From Armatimonadota bacterium (GTDB taxonomy: Bacteria; Armatimonadota; Zipacnadia; Zipacnadales; VGFC01), in the NCBI GenBank assembly GCA_016869015.1, contig VGFB01000212.1, forward strand, positions 1 through 6,791: a stretch of DNA of 6,791 bases. The letters are read 5' to 3'. The first letter of the stretch is position 1, and every line of letters begins with the position of its first letter. This document shows, piece after piece, positions 1 to 5,585 of this stretch. The position numbers and the translations under genes were made by a program. The notes beneath the pieces are model-generated. The model was not told the DNA's origin. It saw only the letters and a list, made by a program, of their open reading frames with translations, and did no database searches.

Positions 1-1650
1 ATGCCTTTGCCGAATCATCACCCAGCCATCGTGCTTGTGACGACCCTCCTTGCCGGCGCGTGCTCGGCGGACGGGGCTCCACCCGCGTGGCCCGCGCCGC
101 CCCCGATCCGCTTCACTGTGGCTCCGCGCGAGCCGGCGAGGCCCTATTCCCTCCCCGCCGCAAGGGTCCCCGAGCGGCGCGGGCCGTCGAACTGGGACGC
201 GCTCCAACCGCGTTTGCTCCTGCCCGGGGAGCCGCCCCCGGCCCCGAAGCCGCCTCCCCCCCACCGCGACCGGTTGCTGCTGGAGGCGGCGGAGGCGCTC
301 GGGCCTTTCCCCAGCCCCGCGGAACAAGGCGCCGTCGATACGCTGTACTGCCCCGACTACCGGCCCGAGCTCTACCCGGAGCTGACCGTCGGGCAGATGT
401 GCTCGGCCAGCCTCCTCACCTCCCCGCTTCTGGAACAAGGGGAGGCGGGCAAGAACCCGTTCCAGGTCGCCTTCAGGGAAGTGCGGCGCATGGAGACGAG
501 GGACAGCGCGCTCGCCAAGAAGGCGCTGCTGGCGGCGGCCTACTACTGGCAGCACCGCCGATCCGAGGGCGCTCTGACCGGCGCCGCGGCCACGCTGCTG
601 GCCGAGGAGAGCACGGGGTTTGCGTGTCTGCTGGTCAACGCGGCCGTCCCCCCCGCTGTGAAACGACTGCCCGGCGAGTTCTCGGGCTTGCCGCCGCCTG
701 CCGAGTTCGGCCCGGGCTATGATGTCCGCGCCTTCTCCGTCGCCAGCTACAACTCGGTGGCCGATGCCGAAACGCTGCTGCTGACCGCGGCCGAGCGGGG
801 CCTGGCCGGGATCGCCATCACCGATCTCGATCATCTGGACGGGCTGCGCGCGGTTCAGCGCGCGGCGCAGGCGCTCAAGGCGCAGGGACGACTTCCGGCG
901 GGCTTCGAGGTCCTCCCGGGTGAGGAGATCAGCACGTTGAGCGGTCCGGTGATCGGCCTCTTCCTCACCGACCGCATCCGGCGCGGGATGACCATCAAGG
1001 CGACTGTGGACGCCATCCACCGGCAGGGCGGCGTGGCGATCCTCGCCGACCCCGGGACCGGCAGCGGGCCGAAACTCGCGCGCGCGCTGGACGTCGACGG
1101 CTACCTCCTGCGGTCTCACAGCGCGAGCCTCTTCCGGACGCTGGAACTGATGGACGAGCCGGACGCTGTGGGCAAGCCCCTCCTGGCCGGCAGCGGCTCG
1201 CAGGCCGCGGGCTCTGTGGGCGTCCCCTACACCGTGGTGGAGACACAGGACCGGAGCCCGGAAGGGGTCCGACAGGCTTTCCGGGAGCGAATGACCTACG
1301 GAGCGACGGGGGTGCAGATGCCGCTGATGGCTGCGCTGCTTTTCCGTCCCCTGGCTGTCTACCAGAAGACGATGGTCCGCTACTTCCAGGCTCGGGACTC
1401 GCTGGAAGAGCACGTCGCGCGGCGGATCGGCTCGGACAACGTCGAGCTGCGCACCAGCTACGACCGGGAGATGGCCGAGTTGCTGGGCCTCTGGCATGCG
1501 CCCGGAGTGGTTAGCGGCCTCTTCGACGGCTCCTCCGCCCTCACGCGAGCCCCGCGGCCGCTGCGCGTCTCTGCCGACTACGGCCTCCTCCGGCTGGAGT
1601 ACACGTGGGACGACCACACGATCCGCGCGCTGGGGGCGGTGCAGTGGTGA
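1..1650 (+). CDS. Putative lipoprotein with degenerate PHP domain (probable pseudoenzyme)
   Basis: The protein is 549 aa. The N-terminus has a hydrophobic stretch (residues 9-20) ending in LLAGAC with Cys21, an acceptable lipobox, although the n-region lacks Lys/Arg. A Pro-rich linker follows (about 26-87), then an Ala-rich helical region (about 91-225). Residues about 242-437 follow the PHP (polymerase and histidinol phosphatase) pattern: AAERGLAGIAITDLDHLDGL, PGEEIS, GGVAILADPG and GSGSQAAGSVG match the usual ERGLDAIAITDHDTLDG, PGVEIS, GGVAVLAHPG and GSDAH blocks. The metal-binding His positions are all changed: the first HxH is SVA (246-248), the DHD His is Leu276, the AHP His is Asp350, and the final D-A-H is G-S-Q (399-401). 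Glu309 and Asp275/277 remain. A metal-dependent phosphoesterase role is therefore unlikely, and binding or scaffolding is possible. Residues 438-549 are unassigned. The ATG is the first base of the window, so a start further upstream cannot be excluded. The gene converges on rpe with a 33-nt gap. Confidence 0.75.
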   Translation: MPLPNHHPAIVLVTTLLAGACSADGAPPAWPAPPPIRFTVAPREPARPYSLPAARVPERRGPSNWDALQPRLLLPGEPPPAPKPPPPHRDRLLLEAAEALGPFPSPAEQGAVDTLYCPDYRPELYPELTVGQMCSASLLTSPLLEQGEAGKNPFQVAFREVRRMETRDSALAKKALLAAAYYWQHRRSEGALTGAAATLLAEESTGFACLLVNAAVPPAVKRLPGEFSGLPPPAEFGPGYDVRAFSVASYNSVADAETLLLTAAERGLAGIAITDLDHLDGLRAVQRAAQALKAQGRLPAGFEVLPGEEISTLSGPVIGLFLTDRIRRGMTIKATVDAIHRQGGVAILADPGTGSGPKLARALDVDGYLLRSHSASLFRTLELMDEPDAVGKPLLAGSGSQAAGSVGVPYTVVETQDRSPEGVRQAFRERMTYGATGVQMPLMAALLFRPLAVYQKTMVRYFQARDSLEEHVARRIGSDNVELRTSYDREMAELLGLWHAPGVVSGLFDGSSALTRAPRPLRVSADYGLLRLEYTWDDHTIRALGAVQW

Positions 1651-1683
1651 GGGGAGCCGGGCGTCGGCCGCCGGCGGTCGGGG

Positions 1684-2370
1684 TCAGGGGTTGACGCGCA
1701 GGGAAGCGACTCCGGCGGCGAGGCCGTCGGGGTGGTGGAAGACGGCGGAGCCGGCCACCAGGACGTTGGCGCCGGCGGCCACCACGTCATGGACCGTCTC
1801 GTCGTTGATCCCCCCGTCGACCTCCAGCCGAATGGCGAGTCCGGACGCGTCGATGAGTTCCCGCGCCTGCTGCAGGCGGTCGAGGGAGCGGGGGATGAAG
1901 GCCTGCCCGCCGAAGCCCGGGTCGACGCTCATGATGAGCACCAGGTCGAGCTCGGGCAGCAACTCCTCGATCACGGCGACCGGCGTGGCCGGACAGAGGG
2001 CGAGGCCGGCGTCCATGCCGAGTTCCCGGACGCGGCGCAGCACCCGATGGGCGGCGCGGGTTGCTTCGTAGTGGATGGTGAGGTTGTTGGCGCCGGCTTC
2101 GGCGAAGTCGCGGAGGTAGAAGTCGGGCCGCTCGACCATGAGGTGGCAGTCGTAGTAGCGGTCCGTGTCGTCGCGCAGGGCGCGGACGACCTGCGCCCCG
2201 AAGGTGAGGTTGGGCACGAAACGGCCGTCCATCACGTCGAAGTGCAGCCAGTCCGCTCCCGCGGCTGCGAGGTTGCGGGCGGTCTCGGCGAAGCAGCCGA
2301 AGTCGCCCGACAGCAGGCTCGGGGCGATCGTCAGCCGGGGCGACGATGGTTCAGCGCTTGCGGTAGTCAT
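1684..2370 (-). CDS. rpe: Ribulose-phosphate 3-epimerase
   Basis: This cytosolic TIM-barrel enzyme interconverts D-ribulose 5-phosphate and D-xylulose 5-phosphate in the pentose phosphate and Calvin pathways. At 228 aa it is of normal family length, and all signature blocks are present. These are APSLLSGDF (16-24, Ser18), HFDVMDGRFVPN (43-54, with metal ligand His43 and catalytic Asp45), CHLMVE (75-80, His76), MSVDPGFGGQ (147-156, the phosphate-loop region), EVDGGI (183-188, catalytic Asp185) and VAGSAVF (205-211). No key residue is missing. The ATG at 2370 has no clear Shine-Dalgarno sequence. It lies inside the end of the upstream 53-aa gene (20-nt overlap), so translation is probably coupled to that gene. 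It appears to be the last gene of the minus-strand run. The product is very secure, and the start is probable because no other Met precedes the first conserved block. Confidence 0.97.
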   Translation of the reverse strand: MTTASAEPSSPRLTIAPSLLSGDFGCFAETARNLAAAGADWLHFDVMDGRFVPNLTFGAQVVRALRDDTDRYYDCHLMVERPDFYLRDFAEAGANNLTIHYEATRAAHRVLRRVRELGMDAGLALCPATPVAVIEELLPELDLVLIMSVDPGFGGQAFIPRSLDRLQQARELIDASGLAIRLEVDGGINDETVHDVVAAGANVLVAGSAVFHHPDGLAAGVASLRVNP

Positions 2371-2512
2371 CGCACTGGGTAGCGTTGGGGCGCTCCGGGT
2401 TCCGGCAGGAGCGCGGATGGTCGTACCGGCACGAATCGCACACGAACGCCCCCGGCGCGGCGAGCGCGCGGAGGCGTCCGAGGAGTTTGCGCCACCAACG
2501 ACGGATTGCCAT
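2351..2512 (-). CDS. Small four-cysteine protein, putative zinc-binding
   Basis: This 53-aa gene lies between the sigma/GGDEF gene and rpe. The N-terminal half is basic and amphipathic (RRWWRKLLGRLRAL, residues 4-17). The C-terminal half carries four cysteines: CDSC (25-28), Cys36 and Cys47, with the spacing CxxC-x7-C-x10-C. It also contains PERPNATQC, which looks constrained rather than random, and a basic end (DDYRKR). The spacing suggests a small zinc-ribbon or zinc-knuckle-like fold, which is inference. I cannot assign a named family or function. The start is ATG with a weak GGAG 4 nt upstream. It begins 21 nt after the sigma gene stop, and its TGA overlaps the rpe start by 20 nt in a different frame. 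This tight packing supports an expressed gene with coupled translation into rpe. It could instead be a fortuitous frame in GC-rich DNA, but the cysteine pattern argues against that. Confidence 0.72.
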   Translation of the reverse strand: MAIRRWWRKLLGRLRALAAPGAFVCDSCRYDHPRSCRNPERPNATQCDDYRKR

Positions 2513-2533
2513 GCGGCTCCGACCGGGTCCGCG

Positions 2534-3956
2534 CTACTTGTCGCGGGCGGCGTAGGCCCGGTTGCCCCCCAGCGTCTTGGCCTGGGCGAGACCGGCCAGG
2601 GCGGCGTCGATGAGCTCGTCCTTCGAGTCGCCGTCGAGCGGGTAGACGGCGACCCCGGCGCTGGCGGTGGGCGCGATCTTGCCCGTCCGCGTGCGGATTT
2701 CGAGTGCCGAGATGTCCCGCAGGATGCGCTGCGCGGCGCCGCGCTTGCCCTTCTCCCCGGTGTGCGGAAGCATGACCAGGAAGGTGCCCCCGCCGTAGCG
2801 CGTCGCGAGGTCGACCTTGCGGAAGGTCCGGTTCAGCAGACCGCCCACCTCGGCCAGGAGGCGGTCGCCCTGTGCGAAGCCGTGGGTATCGTTGATCGCC
2901 CCCAGATCGTCGATGTCCAGGGCGACGAGGCCGATCTCGTAGCCGTTCCGGGAGGCGCGGAGGATCTCCTCCTCGAGCCGCTCCCGCAGCACGCGGGAGG
3001 TGAACAGCCGCGTGAGCGGATCGAGCCGCTCGGTCGTGGGCTTCACCGCGCCGGCCTGGCCCGCGGTCTTGGCCCGCAGGTGCGTCTCCTTCACTTCCTC
3101 CGAGGCGAGGATCTGCCGGAGGCGCGTGAGGGCTCCACGCAGGATGTGGGAAACGTAGTTGCAGGAGATGTTGAGCTGCTCCGCGACCTCGGTCTGGCTG
3201 AGTCCCTTGTAGTAGAGCGCGTAGACGACGGTGCGCTCCAGGCGCTTGAGCCGCTGCAGCGCGTCGCGGAGGACGACCTTCTCCTCGACCGGGACCGGCG
3301 CGGAGCGACTGGATCTTCTTGCGGTCCAGCGGCACCTCGCCCGATTCCTCATCGGAGCGCTCGGGGGCGTCCAGCGAGGAGACGCGGAAGATGCCTCGCG
3401 TGCGGTGGACCTCGCGCAGCTCGGCCTCGGAGAGGCCGGCCTCGGTCGCGAGCTCGACTTCCGTCGGCTCCCGGTTCAGCTTCTGGCGCAGCGCTTCGGC
3501 GCAGCGAGCCACCTTCCGGCTGCGTTCGTGCAGCCAGCCCGGCTGGCGGATGACGGAGGTCTTGTCGCGGAGGTAGTGGCGGATCTGGCCGGTGATCTTG
3601 TGGGTGGCGTAGGTGCTGAACTTGACGCCGATGGAGGGGTCGAAGGAGTCGACAGCCTTGACGAGCCCGATCTGGGCTTCCTGGGCGATGTCCTCGTAGG
3701 GCTCTCCGGAAGCGCGGAAGTTGCGCGCGACCTTCTCGGCGAGCTTGATGTGCGCGCGGATCAGCTGCTCACGGATCTCCTCATCCGCCGTCTGCACGAA
3801 ACGGGCAAACAGCGCCTCGACCGTAGGCGCCGCAGTGGTTGAGGAGGATGAAGCGCGTCTCGGGCTCACACAGGTCCCCACGCGCCGGGCGGATAGGCGA
3901 TCCCGGACGACCGACCGAATGTGCACACGATCGCCCACTGCTTCGACAGTAGCCAT
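2534..3956 (-). CDS. Alternative sigma-70-family factor fused to degenerate GGDEF domain (one-base frameshift)
   Basis: Read with one +1 correction, this encodes about 473 aa. The first frame (3956 to about 3309, residues 1-219) has a 45-aa variable N-terminus. Sigma region 2 follows (about 65-135; YEDIAQEAQIGLVKAVDSFD, then GVKFSTYATHKITGQIRHYL), then region 3 (about 140-198; LNREPTEVELATEAGLSEAE). There is no region 1.1, so it is a group 3 factor resembling the SigB/SigF/FliA type. The second frame (about 3298 to 2534) supplies region 4 with its helix-turn-helix (LSQTEVAEQLNISCNYVSHI). It continues without a break into a GGDEF domain (DPLTRLF; LDIDDLGAINDTHG; RKVDLATRYGGGTF; ASAGVAVYP; AKTLGGNR). 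The signature GG(D/E)EF is GGGTF, so the domain is probably not a cyclase, but the RxxD inhibitory site is intact. The ATG has GAAGG 7 nt upstream. Predicted role: directing RNA polymerase to specific promoters in response to a nucleotide such as c-di-GMP. If the frameshift is real and not recoded, the gene is broken. Confidence 0.85.
2549..3022 (-). other. Degenerate GGDEF domain with intact I-site (within the sigma fusion)
   Basis: This is the C-terminal domain of the sigma fusion. Compared with PleD (numbering from memory), the spacing is gap-free across the core. The first Asp of LDID corresponds to Asp327. The Asn of IND and the Asp of QGD correspond to the guanine contacts Asn335 and Asp344. 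RKVD (2810-2821) corresponds to the inhibitory-site Arg359 to Asp362, and GGGTF (2780-2794) corresponds to GGEEF 368-372. The catalytic and metal Glu370 is Gly, Glu371 is Thr, and the phosphate-contacting Arg of GRNR is Gly (GGNR). An Arg in AQRIL sits where the secondary I-site Arg390 would be. Nucleotide-binding features are therefore kept while catalytic ones are lost, which fits a receptor role. Confidence 0.85.
3286..3311 (-). other. Frameshift between sigma regions 3 and 4
   Basis: Homology runs in one frame through DRKKIQSL (residues 211-218) and resumes in another frame at PVEEKVVLRDAL. The switch therefore lies within about 25 nt. The ribosome would have to skip one base, which is the same as one extra base in this sequence. 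Both sides keep full sigma-family similarity, so the break is either recent, an assembly or sequencing error in a GC-rich tract, or a tolerated recoding. On the transcript the codon CCC followed by G lies in the overlap, a context where a proline tRNA could slip +1 to CCG. There is no in-frame stop at the site to stimulate recoding, so an error or recent mutation is the simpler reading. Confidence 0.8.
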
Positions 3957-3963
3957 GGTATGA

Positions 3964-3968
3964 CCTTC
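3964..3968 (-). promoter_or_regulatory. Ribosome binding site of the sigma fusion gene
   Basis: GAAGG preceded by a run of G lies 7 nt before the ATG at 3956. It supports that start over later in-frame codons and implies that the poorly conserved first 45 residues are translated. Confidence 0.6.
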
Positions 3969-4114
3969 CCCCAGGTCCGGCGAGCGCCCCAGGAACGACG
4001 GCCCCTACACTCGCCTGGTGATCGGGGCGCTCCCCCGGCCGCGTGCCTTCGGCGGGGGAACGGCCCTGTCGACCGGCAGAGAGGCAACGAATGCTGCAGA
4101 CCTCCTTCGGTCCC

Positions 4115-4145
4115 GACGCCGGACCGGCCGAGCCGGTCCGGCGTC
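4115..4145 (-). repeat. Perfect 14-bp inverted repeat (hairpin)
   Basis: The arms 4115-4128 and 4132-4145 are exact reverse complements with a 3-nt loop, giving a very stable GC-rich stem. It starts 37 nt after the pilC stop. No T-run follows on either strand, so it is not a standard intrinsic terminator. It may stabilise the pilC 3' end, or cap the 5' end of the sigma mRNA if the adjacent promoter is real. Confidence 0.7.
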
Positions 4146-4152
4146 CACGTGT

Positions 4153-4161
4153 CTTATACCA
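4153..4161 (-). promoter_or_regulatory. Candidate extended -10 promoter for the sigma fusion gene
   Basis: On the minus strand the element reads TGGTATAAG, which is TG-n-TATAAG, close to the extended -10 consensus TGnTATAAT. It is one of the few AT-rich spots in this GC-rich window and lies just after pilC. No good -35 is present at the right distance, as is common for extended -10 promoters. The predicted transcript starts near 4146, at the base of the hairpin. Motif evidence only. Confidence 0.4.
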
Positions 4162-4182
4162 CACCGAAATGTAACGCCCCGG

Positions 4183-5391
4183 TTAGAACTTGCCCTGGCT
4201 GGCCTGGCCGACCAGATCGTAGATCGGGGAGATGACCGACACTGCCACGAAGCCGACCAGCACGCCGAGGACGACGATCAGGATCGGCTCGATGATGGAG
4301 GTCAAGGCCTTGATGGCGGCCTCCACCTCGCTCTCGTAGAAGTCGGCGATCTTGAAGAGCATGTCGTCGACCCGTCCGGTCTCCTCGCCGACGGCCACCA
4401 TCTGCACCACCATGTCGGGGAAGACCCCGCCCAGGCCCAGCGGCGCCGAGAGCCGCTCGCCGCGCATTACGTAGTCGCGGGCGGTCAGGACCGTCTGCTC
4501 GATGACCGCGTTGCCCGCCGTGGAGGCGACGATCTCCAGGCCGTGAGGGGTCTTGATCCCGCTCTTCATCAGAGTCGCCATCGTGCGGGCGAACCGGGCG
4601 ATGGAGAGCTTGCGCAACAGATCGCCGAACATGGGGATCTTGAGCTTCAGGCTGTCGATGTTCAGCCGGCCGGCCGGCGTGCGGGCGTAGGCCTTGTAGC
4701 TCAGCACGATGCCGACCACCAGCACCAGCGGCACGTAGAAGTAGCGCACCGCGTTGCCGCTGGCGTCCAGCAGCAACCGGGTCGTGATCGGCAGGTCGAC
4801 GTCCAGCTCGTTGAAGATCGAGCCGAACTTCGGGAGGATGAAGAACACCAGGATCGCCGTCATGAGCAGCGAGAAGCCCATGACGATGGAGGGGTAGACC
4901 ATGGCGGACTTCACCTTGGTCCGCGTCTCCTCGTCCCGCTCCAGGTAGCCGGCCAGACGGTTGAGGATCTCATCCAGCACGCCGCCTTCCTCCGCCGCTC
5001 GCACCATGTTGACGTATAGCGCGTTGAAGGCGCCCGGGTGCTTCGAGAGAGCCTTGCTGAAGGTCTGGCCCGCCTGGACGTCGTTCCTGACGTGCCCGAT
5101 GATCTTGGCGAACCGCGGGTCCTTTGTCTGGCCTTCGAGGATGTCGAGGCACTTCATGAGGTTCATGCCGGCATTGACCATCGCCGCGAGCTGCCGGCTG
5201 AAGACCATGACCTCACGCAGCTTCACGCGCCCTCGGATTCCCCCCGCGTGAGCCACCGCGACCGAGAGCTCGGAGACCACGAGTCCGCGGTCGCGGAGGA
5301 GCTGGTGGGCGGCCTGCGGCGACTGGGCCTCGATGGTGCCCTGCGCGGAGGCTCCATCGTGATCGGTGGCAACGTAGGCGTAGTTGGGCAC
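4183..5391 (-). CDS. pilC: Type IV pilus inner-membrane platform protein PilC (GspF family)
   Basis: PilC is the polytopic inner-membrane platform of the type IV pilus. It couples the PilB and PilT ATPases to pilin assembly and disassembly. The protein has 402 aa, the normal family length. A short N-terminal domain (1-45; YAYVATDHDGASAQGTIEA) is followed by two T2SSF repeats. The first spans about 61-187 (FSRQLAAMVNAGMNLMKCLD) and the second about 263-390 (FARTMATLMKSGIKTPHGLE, MVAVGEETGRVDDML). Hydrophobic segments at about 166-187, 217-234 and 366-386 give the usual three membrane spans. The start is GTG, supported by AGGAG 8 nt upstream and by the standard PilC N-terminus. It lies 190 nt downstream of pilT, an unusually long gap that is filled by an inverted-repeat element. 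A GspF (type II secretion) assignment is less likely given the adjacent pilT. Confidence 0.95.
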   Translation of the reverse strand: MPNYAYVATDHDGASAQGTIEAQSPQAAHQLLRDRGLVVSELSVAVAHAGGIRGRVKLREVMVFSRQLAAMVNAGMNLMKCLDILEGQTKDPRFAKIIGHVRNDVQAGQTFSKALSKHPGAFNALYVNMVRAAEEGGVLDEILNRLAGYLERDEETRTKVKSAMVYPSIVMGFSLLMTAILVFFILPKFGSIFNELDVDLPITTRLLLDASGNAVRYFYVPLVLVVGIVLSYKAYARTPAGRLNIDSLKLKIPMFGDLLRKLSIARFARTMATLMKSGIKTPHGLEIVASTAGNAVIEQTVLTARDYVMRGERLSAPLGLGGVFPDMVVQMVAVGEETGRVDDMLFKIADFYESEVEAAIKALTSIIEPILIVVLGVLVGFVAVSVISPIYDLVGQASQGKF

Positions 5392-5399
5392 GGTGATCT

Positions 5400-5404
5400 C
5401 TCCT
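5400..5404 (-). promoter_or_regulatory. Ribosome binding site fixing the pilC GTG start
   Basis: AGGAG lies 8 nt before the GTG at 5391. Because the start is not ATG, this site decides it. The encoded N-terminus (PNYAYVATD) also matches where PilC proteins begin. Confidence 0.75.
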
Positions 5405-5430
5405 GTCGGTCGAGCGGAGTGGGCGCGGGT

Positions 5431-5585
5431 CTAGTGCCCCGTCAGCCGTGGAGCCTTGGGTCGTCGTGGGTCGGCTCACCAGAGCTGACAGAGCCTTCAG
5501 GTCGATGCCGGACGACGTCGGCTCTGGTGAGCCGACCCGCGACGGCAAACGGCAACCACAAGAACCACGGCTGACAGAGCACTAG
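5431..5585. repeat. Nested inverted-repeat element, MITE-like, between pilT and pilC
   Basis: The outer arms 5431-5451 and 5565-5585 match at 19 of 21 positions as inverted repeats, and both ends read CTAG. The inner arms 5462-5485 and 5521-5544 match at 23 of 24, including an uninterrupted 18-bp stretch (5468-5485 with 5521-5538). The 11-mer gctgacagagc occurs twice (5484-5494 and 5570-5580), so part of the outer arm is copied inside. The pilT stop codon (5582-5584) lies within the right terminal repeat. The layout fits a small non-autonomous element inserted at a TA dinucleotide, as IS630/Tc1-type elements do. It could also be a native REP-like hairpin. There is no coding capacity and no T-run, so a classical terminator is unlikely. 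RNA across it would form a large stem-loop that could alter pilC expression relative to pilT. Confidence 0.7.

Larger units (their letters stand above)
3957..4182 (-). other. Intergenic region and structured leader between pilC and the sigma fusion gene
   Basis: This 226-bp gap contains no convincing gene. Read on the minus strand it holds, in order, an extended -10-like element, a perfect 14-bp hairpin, an AAGGAGGT sequence (4100-4107) with no good ATG/GTG behind it, and two weaker GC-rich inverted repeats (4032-4037 with 4053-4058; 3982-3990 with 4024-4032). The Shine-Dalgarno of the sigma gene follows. If transcription starts near 4146, the sigma mRNA has a leader of about 190 nt. I saw no match to the c-di-GMP riboswitch cores I know. 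Confidence 0.5.

Noticed and set aside
1651..1683. Bidirectional terminator between the convergent genes
   Set aside because: The 33-nt gap contains a near-palindrome (1665-1680, core ccgccggcgg) but no T-run. In GC-rich DNA this is weak evidence.
2549..3022. Active diguanylate cyclase
   Set aside because: The domain is present but the signature is GGGTF and a later Arg is missing, so synthesis of c-di-GMP is not expected.
2367..3285. Continuation of the first sigma frame after the shift, giving a 529-aa protein
   Set aside because: After residue 219 this frame is Arg/Pro/Gly-rich and loses all similarity, while the other frame carries sigma region 4 and GGDEF. It is an out-of-frame tail.
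2165..3553. A 462-codon plus-strand open frame opposite the sigma gene and rpe
   Set aside because: It is a shadow of the real minus-strand genes. High GC removes stop codons from the opposite strand, and the translation shows no domain pattern. Similar antisense frames at 1732-2382, 3231-3842, 4018-5019 and 5038-5574 were rejected for the same reason.
3957..4182. c-di-GMP riboswitch (GEMM) in front of the sigma gene
   Set aside because: I looked for it because of the GGDEF context, but the conserved core sequences of the class are not visible. The hairpins alone do not support the call.
5462..5544. Intrinsic terminator between pilT and pilC
   Set aside because: The stem is strong, but its loop is about 35 nt and no T-run follows on either strand. 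The outer inverted repeats fit a mobile element better.
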